From Zygaena filipendulae (Eukaryota > Arthropoda > Insecta > Lepidoptera > Zygaenidae): 64,000 nucleotides of DNA. A model generated the notes under the pieces. The model did not search any database and was not told the DNA's origin. It was given only the letters and a program-made list of their open reading frames with translations. The stretch is from positions 1,247,501 through 1,311,500 of the forward strand of contig OU015662.1 in NCBI GenBank assembly GCA_907165275.2, in the 5' to 3' direction. A program made the position numbers and the translations under genes. Shown here piece after piece: positions 28,940 through 41,014 of the stretch; the stretch's first letter is position 1, and each line of letters begins with the position of its first letter.

Positions 28940-31356
28940 TCTAAAAGTAGTTGCAAATCTGAAGGGTCATAAAGTTTCTGGTTATCCACCGTGAATGGAA
29001 AATTAATTACCACTCCATGATGCGGATTTTTTTTTTACATTTTAAATCTGTGGTTATAGGTATCTTGTTTTTTAAATTAAAGTTAAAACTTGGCGTCGAT
29101 GAAATAGCGGAAGAACACCCAGTAATAATATCAGCAAAATTATTGGAAATCAAACCACTAACTTTATTATCTTTTTAAACTGAACGGGCTCAATTTCCGG
29201 TCGGGAAAATTGATTTTTGAAAAATTTAATGATGCAGTTTTAACTTTATCAAAATGATGAGCATCTAATCAAGCTGCACGTTTACGTACATAATGGTACC
29301 TACTTTTTGTTATACAAAAAAACCGTAATTCAAACCATGATCAGATTTTTTAATTCAGAAACAAGATTTTTATTTACTCAAATTAAAAAACCTAACTACG
29401 CCATTAGGTACTTGTTTTGTCATTTCTAAATTCATTAAAATTCATTAACTAAATAACAAGGGAGTAAAACGAACTGAAATTTTATTATTGTATAATATGT
29501 ATAATTAATATATAATGTCGTATGTGTATTAGGTAATGTAAAAATAAAAAAAATATAAAAGGCAAAACGGTTCAGCGAAAACATAAAAATAACAATTAAA
29601 TGGATTTTTAGATTGCAAAATAATAAATTATCATAATATATATTATGATAATTAATAATTATTCTATATAATTATTAATTGTAAGTGCATGACATTGTGA
29701 GTAGATAACGCCATGATATTATTACTATATAGCAGGTATCCATTTTAATAATATCTACGTGTTTTAAAGATTTCTTTAAAGAAAAATATCATTGAAGGAA
29801 AAAAGTGAGAAAAAAGAGACAACGTAAAACGGAACATTGTTGACAATTTGAAAACGATGTTTTTTATCTCATGTACCTATATTATTAGAACAAAATACCC
29901 TGCAAAAATAAATATTACCTAAGTATATTATGATGTACTTGAAATGCATGTAACAACCGACGTTTCAATCTTTGAAATATATTACCTACATTATTTTTAA
30001 AAGAAAATTGTAGTAGATAATAATTAGGTATGTACTTATAACAGAGTAAAGTGTGGTAAGAGAGGCTCTAGTGGTCATTTTGGATTAAAAATTTTAATAA
30101 GAGATCACATTGACCTGCCTGATATTAGAGACAGCGCCGTTAGTGAAGCGGTTACGGAACCTAACTGCTTCAAGAGGTATCATGGGTTCAAACTCAAACT
30201 GAAACACAAAAAAATAATTAAACGAATTCATTAGGTATAACATTTGAATTTAATCAAAATGTAATTATAAATTTTGTATTTTACTAAAAACAAAATGTAA
30301 TTTACTGCTCGCTCGGAAGGTAGATTACCCAAGAGAAAATACGAGCGAGAAACTCTTGGGTTGCTCTTTTCAAAGTTACAATATAAATATAAGCCGTATG
30401 AAAAAAAAATTAAATAGAAGTAATTTCAAACGCTAGATCTCCACAAGACTTTAAACCTTTACCCAGATTTTAAATAATAAAAATTCGCATTAACCTGTAA
30501 TTTGGATCATGAGTTTGTATTTACATAAAAACGAATGAATGAAAACACTTTATTGAGCACCACAATCAGTAGAAATAGATACCTACTTAAAACTAATAAA
30601 AACAGAAAGTTGTAAGTGGCTCCAAAGGGCGGCCTTATGTGATAAAGCGATCTCTTCCAGGCTACCAGGTGGAGTATAGAAATATTTATGACAGAAAACA
30701 TACCCATATGTATTATATCTACCTACTTAGTAGAACCGGGAGGTGTTGTTTCAAAGGATTAATTATCAGCACAAAATGCTGTCATGAAATGGATGCGTTT
30801 GAGTTAGAGTCGGATTACCAATTTTATTACTTACGTATGACCTTTTTCGAATATTTTTTCCGAAGTGACCTACTGTGCTTCTCAATTTTGAAAACGATGT
30901 GTCAAAGAGGTGTCAAATCTTGGAAAATTACTCGGAACTATCAATGTACAATTTTTTTAGTCGTGTCGTTATTATAATGTAATTTTATTAATTTATAATA
31001 ATTAATTATTACTTAAAATAAAAGAAAGATAAATGTGTTTTTTGTAAGTTATTTAAAAATAATAATCCATGTTTTTGTATAAACAAAGACAATAAAAATT
31101 TAACTAAACGCATCATGTTTTTATTTACACGTTATGTAGGTACAAATGAACAATATTAGAGAGAAAGGTGGCGAGCCATTACTATTTCCTATAGTCTCCA
31201 ATTTCAATATACATACATAGATAGGTAAAGTTGACTGACTATCTTTTTAAGCAAAGCATGACGACAGTATTATATCATTATACCGCCACAGACACAAGGA
31301 TACAGACATACAAACTTATTTATAATTATTTTTGAAATATTTGTTCAAGTCTAATT
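28940..31356. other. AT-rich intergenic stretch with a palindrome and a tRNA-like SINE
   Basis: 29627-29655 is a perfect AT palindrome (AATTATCATAATATA and inverse). 30130-30190 looks like a tRNA-derived promoter: GCGCCGTTAGTGAAGCGG with GGGTTCAAACTC about 45 bases on. Open frames around 30507-30977 show no domain and no codon bias. Confidence 0.5.
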
Positions 31357-31593
31357 GGACGCAGATAAGCAATAACATATTAACCCACAATATTAAGTTA
31401 TTGATTCAAAATGCTTTATTGACAGTTATAGAGCGTTTTTTAATTATGTGTTTACCTTATTACATTGTTTAAATACCAAAAAACATTTAAACATAAAAAA
31501 TGCTGAAACAAAATGACGATAATATGATTTTGAAACACGATTTATTCAAAATTTCTCCAATGTGGGTTAACACACTATTGCTTATCTATGTCC
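31357..31593. mobile_element. MITE D copy 2
   Basis: GGACGCAGATAAGCAATAAC...CTATTGCTTATCTATGTCC, flanked by AATT on both sides (31353-31356, 31594-31597). It is 237 bp and inverted relative to copies 1 and 3. Confidence 0.88.
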
Positions 31594-31806
31594 AATTAAT
31601 GAATTTAGGGAAAAGTTCAGAAGTTACTTTTATGGACACTTCGATACGATGGCGCTGATGCGAATGATTTTCTACAAGAAATACCTACCCACGAGGTTTT
31701 AAATTTTCAAAATTCGGATTACATATTTTCATCGTTACACAAGGGATGACAAAAATAATAATCATCGTACAGCCCTTAAATAAAACGTAGTCACTTTATT
31801 ATCTTT

Positions 31807-31985
31807 CTAGCTGTTCCCCCACGGTATATATTCGGAGTTCCCGCGGGAATTTCGAGATGAGAACTGTGACACTCAGTGACACTAGCATTCTATTGGTGAA
31901 AGAAATTTCAAAATCGGTACAGTAGGTAGATCTAGAGATTACAAACTTACAAACTTTACCTCTTTTTAATATTAGTATAGATACC
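31807..31985 (+). repeat. Family A copy, decayed
   Basis: CTAGCTGTTCCCCCACGG start, GGAGTTCCCGCGGGAATTTC core, TTTTTAATATTAGTATAG end. Confidence 0.72.
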
Positions 31986-32000
31986 TAGCCTTAAGGATAT

Positions 32001-32208
32001 ACCGCCGCACTCCGAGTCTACTTTAATGATTACTTAGTTAAGTATAGATTTTTAAAACAAAACTGCCGCAATCAGACAACTAATTAAGTTACATGTCGTT
32101 AAATGCCAATTGACTTTAATTTACTCAACGTCTCTGATTGCGGCAGTTTTGTTTTAAAAATCTATACTTAACTAATTAATCATTAAAGACGACTCTGAGT
32201 GCGGCCGT
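32001..32208. repeat. Long inverted repeat (about 80-bp arms)
   Basis: Outer arms CGCCGCACTCCGAGTC / GACTCTGAGTGCGGC. Inner arms run from ACTTTAATGATTACTTAGTT to AAACTGCCGCAATCAGA, with the inverse in the right arm and few mismatches. The loop is about 50 bases. It could fold into a strong hairpin if transcribed. A TIR element with nearly no interior is the simplest reading. Confidence 0.85.
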
Positions 32209-32531
32209 AAGTCTCTTATTATGGAGAGTTCATTTGCTGCCTTATATCTACTAACTCCAATCTCCTAGGAACTTGAGTAATTCATTCAGGAAGCGCCATA
32301 AATAAATTTAAAGGCGGATGCGACGCTAACGACGCGCGTCTAAATTCAGGCGAAGTTAACGCGAACACCTGAACCTGTTTCACGAACTATATGTTCACAG
32401 TTTGCACTAATCACCCTGACATTAATCTTTTTGCACTTTTAATTACTTACATAATTTAAGTGAAGTTAAACGTGATGTAAGAGGAAGATGGACTTCGCCT
32501 TGCTAAGTACTGTAACTATCAAGGTGTGCAA

Positions 32532-32850
32532 TGAGCTAGTTGACAATTTTTTTTAAGTCCGTCTTGTAGATTAATAAAAAATATTGGACACGTATTTTTT
32601 CTTTTTTTTAAGTAATTAAAAAATAACGGCGATACATTGAGTTGAAATTACGCGTGACGTCACTAATCAGTGCAGTTTGTATGGCGGCCTGTAGCTGTAA
32701 GTGACGTCACGAGCTCCCACCCTATAAACTTTAATGCGCTTTATCTCTGTATATTTTCAATCATTTGAAAATGCAAAAATCAATTGTTTTTTTTTTTTAT
32801 TTTCTAACTGACAGACTAATTAGGATTTTGATTTTCAAAAGTCATCATCC
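32532..32850 (+). mobile_element. MITE B copy 6
   Basis: GAGCTAGTTGAC left end, AAGTCCGTCTTGTAGATTA, GTGACGTCAC near 32655 and again near 32701, CTGACAGACTAATTAGG and GTCATCATCC right end. Confidence 0.85.
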
Positions 32851-34151
32851 CTGTTGTGAAAGCCATTTTTATCGGTCCATGACGGAATCGCTATCTTCTT
32901 CTTCTTCTCTTCAATTATGGCAATCTATCGCGATTTATCGCATTTAATTCTGCCAATGTAAGTATTTTTAGCAATTAAACTAATTATGGCGAAACTTCAA
33001 TGACAGTGTTAGATTGTTCCCCAAGATAAAACACGGTTCTCTCACGAAAACCAGCTTCTTTTTTTTTGGAAAACAAAATGGCTGCTGAACGGTAGTGAAA
33101 ATATCGAATAAATAACGCGACAAGCGTCCACTCGCTACGACCTCCACCGGTCAACAACCATCGCTATCTTCGATTTCCGCCAAATAGTTCGAATTGTCAT
33201 TATTCTTTTTAACCGACTTCCCAAAAAGGTGGAGGTTCTCAATTCGACGCGTATGTTTTTTTTTATGTTTGTTACCTCATTCTTGTTACGGACTTTCGCA
33301 TATGATGCCTTTATGATGCATTTGACGCATTTAGCCAGTTTCAACTCAAATAAATGTTTATCTATTAGCATCTTCGCATGGTTTGAAAATATACATTGCA
33401 AAAATTCCATGGTACCTATTAATGATTGCAAAATCTTTCATTGAGCTCTTGGAAGACACTGAAGAAATGAACATCTTTCGCGAACATACAAAACTGCCAC
33501 TGCGAAAATTATCATCCCAGACAGCACTATAAAAATCAAATAGCTTTAAACAATTTTTTTTTTCATTTACACGAAAATTTACGGAACCGTAACCGCCATC
33601 TTATATTCCCGCCAAGAACTTCAAACGTCATTTAATGCTATTTATTTTTCATAATGCGGATTTTCAGCCAGAACTGTTGTGTATTCACATGAAACACACT
33701 GATCTAAGTTCACAGAAGGCTACAGTCTACATACACATAAATATTCTGTTACCGAATAAGTTGCTGCACGCTCGGCACTCCCGGGATCATTTAGAGTATC
33801 GGGAGACTAATTAATAAGTCAAGCTTAACTAACTGTCGACTAATATTTGCTGTAATTTTAGCTATATCCTCTGAGCTGCAAAATTTAATGGTACCTAAGT
33901 CAAAAACTCCATAATCTTTAACAACATAGACACACACACACACCTACCATGCAATTCTACAGTTAAAAATCAACACTGAATTTTGTTATTTGAAGTTTCG
34001 TCATTTCGAAATTATTTATTTCATTTAAAATAATTATGCAATTTACCGCGATTTCACGCGCGAGCACTTTCTGGATTCCCTCGGAAACTCTATGGTACAG
34101 TTACCTACATGTTTTAAACTCTTCGGAATAAGTTTTTTAGATATGTGGCAG
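32851..34151. other. Intergenic; one dispersed-repeat piece
   Basis: 33213-33282 begins AACCGACTTCCCAAAAAGG and continues GGAGGTTCTCAATTCGACGC, a repeat I recall as common in moth and butterfly genomes. A (CA)n run lies near 33930. Open frames at 33135-33444 derive from this stretch and are not supported as genes. Confidence 0.5.
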
Positions 34152-34352
34152 ACTAGCTGTGCCCCGCGGTTTCACCCGCGGTAATTTCGGAGTTCCCGCG
34201 GGAATTCCGGGATAAAAAGTACCCTATGTCCTTTTCTGTACCCCTGACAACGTGCATACAAAATTTCATCCAAATCCGTTCAGCCGTTTTTGCGTGATTG
34301 AGTAACAAACATCCAAACATCCACACTTTCACATTTATAATTAGTAGGATAG
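34152..34352 (+). repeat. Family A copy, near full length
   Basis: All blocks are intact from ACTAGCTGTGCCCCGCGG to TTTATAATTAGTAGGAT, with the variant TCCAAATCCGTTCAGCCG and the tandem ACATCCAAACATCCA before the tail. It resembles 47482-47702 and 59774-60222. Confidence 0.82.
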
Positions 34353-34456
34353 TAGGATATTCAGAGATCGCCGAATCCTTACATACCTACTTTATTATAA
34401 AAAGAAGTCCTCCGCCGTTTTACTGTACCAAACTATAGACTGATAGATAGAGTTTT

Positions 34457-34530
34457 ATACTAATAGTTTATCCTGGAATTCCCGAGGGAACTCTGAAATG
34501 CCGAGGATGAAACAGCGGGGGACAACTGGT
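34457..34530 (-). repeat. Family A fragment
   Basis: Reverse end piece: CCTGGAATTCCCGAGGGAAC, then CAGCGGGGGACAACTGGT. Confidence 0.65.
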
Positions 34531-35630
34531 ATTTTACATAATTTGGTGAAAGTGGTGTCCGATCTAAATTGCTTTTGCAATTAACAAGACTAGCAGTCAT
34601 CGTGTCTCCGAAGTCAGATCCTTTCCCAAGTAATGCACTGCTGGACAAAGATAACTCAAAATACCGAAGAGACAGTTCATACTGGATGCATAATGTAAAA
34701 TGAAAAGATGATTTTGGTAAAGTCAGCATCTATAAGTTGCATTTTTCAATAATTTAGCACCAATTTTAAGTGTAACTTTTTTAATTTAGTACTATTTGAT
34801 GCGTTTTTCTTTCCTTTTTATTTTGTTTTTCAAATTACTTTTACGAATATCACAATCGGTTTACTATAAAAGAATACAGTAATAATTTTTTTGAACAAAG
34901 TGACCTATTATATTTCAGTGTTAAATACCTATCTAAGACATATACTTTATAACAATACAGTAATAAATATTATGTCAGTAATTTGATAAACATACCTATA
35001 CTTTACAAAATACGATTTAGATAAGTGTTCTTTTTAATAATAATAGCCTATCTTCAACTAAATAATCTATGGAGGTAGACTATGGAGACACTCATAATTC
35101 CATTTGCTAAGCAGGGGCTTGCCTACATCATAATTTCAACCTTACGCGCTGTGTGTAAAGTACAAATTACAATGGAAGAAGATTTTGATATAAGCTTAAA
35201 ACAAGACTGTTTAAGAGATGATGCTACGAGGGCAGACGATCCCTGGAATATAGGGCGTGTACACTTGTACAGTATGCTTGCTACACTGTCTGAACATTCG
35301 ATAGCGTAACGACACGCTAATTTAGTCTTTATGACTCTAGCATTATGAACTAATTCTATAGATAATATTAAACCGATTAATTAAGTGTTATCGTATACCT
35401 CATGTAGATTGTAGGAAGTGTTAATGCACTACTTGACACTTGCACAAATACTACCTACACGTTGCCAAGGTAGGTAGGTACAGAAAAAAATATAGAATAG
35501 TAAGGTACCTACTTTATACTTCTGTTTCTTTTGGGGCAATAAATTATAATATTTGAATTTGAAGATTTAAAAAAAAAAATGAAAAAAAAAATGAAAAAAA
35601 AAAATGAAAAATCTATTAAATTCTAATATA
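34531..35630. other. Intergenic; one unassigned 75-codon frame and an A-rich tract
   Basis: 35082-35309 (+) is open from ATG for 75 codons with an acidic middle (MEEDFDISLKQDC). I recognise no family, splice partner or promoter, so it is not called a gene. 35565-35612 is an A-tract with an ATG period of about 11-12 bases. Confidence 0.4.
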
Positions 35631-36058
35631 CAACGTGTTAATGAATTAACTGAAAACCTGATACACCCCATTTAAAAAAATAAACAATAATAACTGGTAG
35701 AGAATGCCGCAAGGCATTAAGTTCGCCATTTGTACACACTGTGCAATAAAGAATAAATAAATAAATAAATAATATGATTAAAATATATTTTATGTCGAAA
35801 AAATTTATAATTTAAAAGTTATTCCACATTAATTTGGAGGTAACCTATCTACGAAATTCCAAGCGCTACGCCCGAGCCTGCCGGTTCGAATTTTTTGCTG
35901 CGAGCGGCGTACGCGTCAAATATTGTATTATAAACAATTTAGACATGGGCTAGTAAAAATGAAAAAATATAACCTATATTAAAACATAGTGCGATCGATT
36001 CGCTAGTCGATTCTGAACAAATTACTTTCTAGTTTTCAGTTAGTTCATTAACACGTTG
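35631..36058. mobile_element. MITE G copy 2, with nested LINE tail
   Basis: CAACGTGTTAATGAATTAAC and inverse, flanked by TA. 35693-35770 is an inserted LINE 3' end (GCCATTTGTACACACTGTGC, AATAAAGAATAAATAAATAA). Without it, the flanks match copy 3 (AACAATRATAATATGATT). Confidence 0.8.
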
Positions 36059-36988
36059 TATATATTTTTAAATTTTTTGTAGGTATAAAACTCTTTAAGT
36101 CCGATCAATTACTTATATCATTGATCAATTGAGTTCTATAAAGAAATTTCAAGTGTTTTTTCCGAATCATTTAGCTAATTACTTGTTATTTAATATCTGT
36201 TTTGATCTGACTGTTTATTTGGGCACTTTAATCGATCGAAGTTTCAGTTGCGGTCGACCTTTTTTCTTGCTCCAAAAACAAATTGATGTTGAAATCACAG
36301 AAAAATAATTACCCGTATATTAATTACTACAGAGGGAATGCGGGCTGGGTAGCCACGTTGGGGTTATCAGTCTAGGTATGCTCATCACTCTCCAAACCTG
36401 TCTGTTCTGGCATCCCAAATATATTTTATAACCTTTCCATTGCCGCCTTCGTTGGTGGAGCCATATTTAAAGAATTATTACTAATTATATTATATAACAA
36501 TTAAAGCTTTGTGTATAAATGCTGAAATTCTGTTAATTTCCACCGCTTAATAAATTAAATATTAGGAACAAATAAATATACGTATTACTTGTTTGACAGT
36601 TGAGGGTAGTTGTATGTATTTATGTATTGTGCTATTTATTATTGATGATATTATGGTATATTATATTTACTAATTATGTATTCTATTTGCCTGATTTGGC
36701 GGAGAGACGGGCGGCCGGGTATCACGCGAACGCATCGCATTATGGGCTCCGCTGAAAATCAGCGCTGCCGCATTCTATGCGACTTATTATGCTGAGTCGG
36801 TGTTGGCATCGCAACAAATGCTTAACAATTCCCTCCTACTGAAGATTTTTGCATTTTACGCACTTGTATTTTTTTGTATTTCGATCAAAGATATTTTAGG
36901 TATTTTGATGTTCTTCTTCTTCTTTTTTATTAAATGGCAATTTTATATTTTGATGTTGATGCCAAATAAAGTATATGTCTATGTATGT
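36059..36988. other. Intergenic, with LINE 3'-end fragment near 36660-36980
   Basis: 36700-36820 has GGGCTCCGCTGAAAATCAGC and TTATGCTGAGTCGGTGTTGG, related in layout to the LINE end F (57480, 62050). A TTCTTCTTCTTC tract and CAAATAAAG follow. 36059-36660 shows nothing recognised. Confidence 0.5.
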
Positions 36989-37120
36989 CAATAGAAAACG
37001 TAACGAATCGTCATGTTACTGGGCCAGCCAATCAAAACTCTAGTTTTCAAGTGGTCACGCAAACCCAACTGGTTTTGGCTGACTAAACGACATGACGAAT
37101 CGTTACTTAGTTTTCTATTG
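36989..37120. mobile_element. Short MITE just downstream of the cuticular-like gene
   Basis: Left CAATAGAAAACGTAACGAAT and CGTCATG are inverted at the right (CATGACGAATCGTTACTTAG, TTTTCTATTG). A half copy (CATAGAAAACTAAGAAACG, ATCGTCATG) is at about 51404-51435. Confidence 0.7.
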
Positions 37121-37202
37121 TGTTAATGATTGTAGAATGTCGACTTGGCTAACCCCGCTGTAGTTGAAAAATAAAACGACGGTAATTTCGATTAGAGAAT
37201 TT

Positions 37203-37208
37203 TTTATT
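37203..37208 (-). terminator. Poly(A) signal AATAAA of the cuticular-like gene
   Basis: TTTATT on the + strand gives AATAAA on the - strand, 128 bases after the stop codon. Cleavage is expected shortly below 37190. Confidence 0.65.
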
Positions 37209-37335
37209 AACGCCAATGAAATATAGAAATAAAATATGTAGGTAATAACTTTTTATAAAATACATATTTACATATTTCCAAATGTTGACATGATTATAGT
37301 TCATTTAACACTTCGCCTGTTTGCTTTTGTAGTAT

Positions 37336-37790
37336 TCAAAAGTGGCCTTTGCTCCAACCGATGCCATGGCTAAGTCCTAGCCCTCCCATACCATAGCTTA
37401 CACCTCCCACACCATGGCCTAGCCCTCCCATACCATAGCTTACACCTCCCACACCATGGCCTAGCCCTCCCATACCATAGCCTACACCTCCCATACCATG
37501 GCCTAACCCTCCCATGCCGTAGCTTACCCCTCCCATGCCATGGCCCAACCCTCCCATGCTGCCAACCCAGGACCCCCCATGGCCGCCAATACTGTAGCTT
37601 GTTGCAATCGGAGCAATATGAAGGGGCGCAATGGGAGCAACAGTTTTGATGATAGGCGCTGTGATGATAGGAGCTGCGACGGTCTTGATGATAGGAATTG
37701 GAGCTGCTTTGATGAAGTTAGAAGTGGAGATCGCCGCCGGGGCTAACACTGGAGCGTGGATGATTGAGGCACCCCATGGGGATCCGTAGC
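37336..37790 (-). CDS. Cuticular-like protein, exon 3 (most of mature protein)
   Basis: The acceptor TTACGTTGCAG precedes GCTACGGATCC. It encodes YGSPWGASIIHAP, the API/IIKTV region and the Gly-rich repeat, and ends WSKGHF and stop. At DNA level the repeat unit is 42 bases and lies between about 37380 and 37565. Confidence 0.88.
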
Positions 37791-38883
37791 CTGCAACGTA
37801 AATTATGAAGGTAAGAGCAGTTTACAGAAAAAATAATAGTGGCTTAAGAACCACGAACTATGGAACCCGCTTATACTATATACAGAAAAATAATATACTT
37901 AGTACGAATAATACTATATTTTTGTCCCTAATTCATCTGTCACGCTTTTTTATATTAACTGTGCCTGGTCTGGAACGCACCCGCAGCACAGCATGGGGAA
38001 TTTCAGAACGAAACGCATACGCGGCAACAAAACGTCAACTGTCAATCAAACTAGCAATAATTTGTAGATGAATGCTGCCCGATATATAATGATTAAAAAT
38101 AAATATGTACTATTTTTTCCCCTGAATTTCCCAAAATTACCTACTATATTTTTGCACCTATTTTCGGGAAAAATACTATCATTTATATCTTTTTCAAAAA
38201 AAGGTGGCAACCCTTATTGAGTAGAACTCACCGTATCCCGATGGAACTGGATTTCCTGCAGCAAGGCAAGCAACTGCCAGCGCGCAAACCAACTAAACAT
38301 AAAGAAGAAATTCATAGGCACAGATGTAATATTATTGAGCCTTATTTCCATTCTAAATTCTAATTGAAACTGAAGCAGAAAAAAAAAGTTAGATTATTCT
38401 AAAACTTAAACAATTATTTTTAAAACACCAGAAAAACATCATCATTCTGCACCAATAATAAAGGATTATTGTGAATGAAGAAATGAACAGCAAGATTAAT
38501 TACTTGTTTATTTTAATTAAAGTTTCAGAACTTAAAACAAAACTATCGAAACCAGTGTTAATAAATTGAACGCTTACTTTAAAACAATTGGAATAAACTA
38601 TCCTGAAAACAATCTGCTGTTCCATATGAAATACACAACTAGGTCAAAATGTATGAAACTGTTGACTTTTTTCTCGATTTTAGACTTTGTCCCATAGTAA
38701 AAGTTGTACACAATGGAATCCTGAGTACGGGCCTTTTAGTTTAGGAGCGACTACAGTTTCAGCTTGTATAACATTTCTATTCTCGTTTCACTTTACACCT
38801 ATTCGATTGGTTATCGTTCGAATTAACAAAAATCCACAAATACTTGAATAAAAACAAAAACTCACCGTCACGTATGTGTTCAT
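37336..38883 (-). CDS. Secreted Gly/His/Met-rich cuticular-like protein (three exons)
   Basis: Exons 38866-38883, 38232-38292 and 37336-37790 join in frame (phases 0 and 1) into 177 residues plus stop. The first 18 residues (MNTYVTLVCALAVACLAA) form a signal peptide, with likely cleavage near Gly19/Asn20, so the product is secreted. An Ala/Pro/Ile-rich stretch follows (API and IIKTV words), then a C-terminal array of five to six 14-residue units of the type MGGLGHGxGGVSYG. The first coding exon has only six codons and the intron splits the signal peptide, a layout common in insect cuticular protein genes. No chitin-binding Rebers-Riddiford motif is present, so assignment to cuticle is by composition and layout. 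An eggshell or silk-like matrix protein is an alternative. Confidence 0.85.
38232..38292 (-). CDS. Cuticular-like protein, exon 2 (signal peptide core)
   Basis: It lies between acceptor TTTAG and donor GTGAGT at 38231. It encodes LVCALAVACLAAGNPVPSGY plus one base. Confidence 0.88.
38866..38883 (-). CDS. Cuticular-like protein, exon 1 (six codons)
   Basis: ATG AAC ACA TAC GTG ACG, then donor GTGAGT. It is too short to be found as a frame by itself and is supported by the in-phase signal peptide it creates and by the TATA box 50 bases upstream. Confidence 0.85.
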
Positions 38884-38932
38884 ATTGCTTAGCTTCAACA
38901 GACGAAGTGTACCGACCTGCACCAGCCAATAC

Positions 38933-38940
38933 TATTTATA
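38933..38940 (-). promoter_or_regulatory. TATA box of the cuticular-like gene
   Basis: TATAAATA on the - strand, 50 bases before the ATG, predicts transcription start near 38905-38910, giving a 5' leader of about 25 bases. Confidence 0.75.
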
Positions 38941-40927
38941 CAGTTCCTAAATTCGTATTACGATTTCCCGTAGCGCCGAAATAATGGATGCGGCTGTCGG
39001 AAACATAACCTGCGTGCCTGAAAGATTGCATTACGCATTAGCATTAGGCATCCTTGCAGGATCTGGCACGGTTAATTACCTACGAATAACAATTGCAATA
39101 TTGTCTAATGATATTTAATACAAATCTTAATTTATTGGCCATGTTTTGCTGACGGCAATCTTAATAATTACTGTGTTTTAGTTTATGAAAGTTACAGAAG
39201 TTTTTTCTTACAGAATTAAACGGAACAAAATAGTTTTCTATAACTTTCAAACTCAAATATATCTACCTACTTTATTACCACAAAAGAAATAGTAAACACA
39301 AACAAACACTAAGTGCTACTGGAGAGTTTGTTACGCAGCGCTATATGAATATGTAAAGCGCGGGCGTTTTGTTGAGTAGGTACTGTAATATGACAATACC
39401 CATTATTTTAATTTTATTGACGTCTAAAAGAATCATAAAGGTCAGTTTAAAGCATACATAAAATATTTGTTTTAAATGTTGTTAGAATGGTGACATTAAT
39501 AAGATTAAACTTTGACCATTTCAACGCAACAATTCAATAAGCTGTGAGTGAAGTCATCGAATAATCTTGTTTCATACGATAAGTTAACAAACAAAGAGGC
39601 AATGATGATAAATTGATTAATCAGTGATCAATGAACCGTACAACATGATTATCATAACATGCGTGCGGCAAAGTTGTAGTTGATGCCAATAAGAATAAAT
39701 GAGCTGTGCTAATTTAAACGAGTATTTTTTAGGGTTCCTTACCTCAAAAGGAAAAGGGAACCCACGTTGTTGGTTTGGTGGTCAAGCAAGACCATTTACT
39801 CAGGAACGCGTAGAGGTAAGTTGATATTATTGATGTAATAATATCGCCTATTTTGACAGTTGTAAGGAATCAAAAACCTATAGGGTACTTCCCAGTAGCT
39901 AGAATCATGAAATTTGGCAAGATCTTACCGTACAAGTAAAGGGAAAAATTCATAAACCGTAAATAGTATTTAAGTAGGTACTTACATATATAAAAAAAAA
40001 TGTGATTATTTTATTTGAAGTTAGTAAACCGTGACCTATATGTGGGGGCATTACTTCAGTTTTCCGACGCCAAAGTTACTTTTGTCCAGTTTAATGGCGA
40101 ACTGTTACATACCTATCTACAAGTGTATACAGAACCCTCGGTGCCCGAGTCCGACTTGCACTCAGCCGGCTTTTCATTTTGTAACTAGTTCCTCCCCGCG
40201 GTTTCACCGGCGTTAATTTCAGAGTTCCCGTGGGAATTCTGAGATAAAATTCAATTACTTCCTATGTACATACTTAGATATAAAGTTACAAACTATTATC
40301 CTTTGTAATATTTGTGTAGATGTCGTAAATAAAATGAAAAATGGCATAAAAAAGGGCTAAAAAGTTGTTGTGGATAATATATATTATATAGTATGTGACA
40401 AAGGCCAAATACCATTGTAATATTATAAAAAATGTTCTAAAACTTTTTTTATTAATAATAGAGTGTATAATTATTAATTTGGTTATTTTTCTGTTGGGTA
40501 AAATTAATTTAATCTAAAAAAATAATTAAACGTAGAGCGGACTCTACATTTTTGAAGTAACCTAGTTATTGGAGTTCAAGTAGCAAATAATGTGTTTCTT
40601 ATTGTATTGTAATAGTGATCTTTATTCATAAAATTATCAAAATCTATTGTTACAACTCACATCAATTCGCATCGTAATTAATATTATTATGAGCCTTTAC
40701 TTATGATATACTTTCTAATTAATTGTTACGAAATTCCTGCGGGAACTCCGAAATTAACGCGGGTAAAACCGGGGGAAAGCTAGTTATATTGTAAAACTTA
40801 ATTCCAGATATTAGATACCTACGAAAACATATCAAACAGCACTTTTTCTTTAATTTAAAAAATCTGAATTGCCTATCTATAAAACATTACAATTTATATT
40901 TTATTGTTTTTTTTTATTTTTTTATTT
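38941..40927. other. Intergenic; two family A fragments and other repeat debris
   Basis: 40185-40252 (+) and 40733-40784 (-) are family A ends. 39729-39760 (TAGGGTTCCTTACCTCAAAA) and 40137-40165 (GTGCCCGAGTCCGACTTGCA) resemble the two ends of family K. Nothing coding was recognised. This interval probably includes regulatory DNA for the divergent flank of the cuticular-like gene. Confidence 0.5.
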
Positions 40928-41014
40928 TTACGTAATATTCTTGTCTTCGAGCACCCCAGGTTCCGGAGGTATGTTGAGAGGGTTGGCGCCGTGTTTCGCC
41001 GCCTCTATCGGTTC
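40928..41014 (-). CDS. STMND1-like: STMND1-like distal alternative last exon (4b)
   Basis: Acceptor TTTGTTCCCAG, then EPIEAAKHGANPLN and end DKNIT with TAA. A-rich AATAAA-type sequence follows directly on the - strand (about 40890-40927). Its first 13 residues match exon 4a at ten positions. Confidence 0.75.
   Translation of the reverse strand, partial: EPIEAAKHGANPLNIPPEPGVLEDKNIT

Noticed and set aside
30639..30977. 112-codon frame on the + strand
   Set aside because: No recognisable domain, codon use like the AT-rich background, no splice or promoter context.
35082..35309. 75-codon frame METLIIPF... on the + strand
   Set aside because: It is the most protein-like of the short frames, but it has no known family, no neighbour exon and no supporting signal, so no gene was called.
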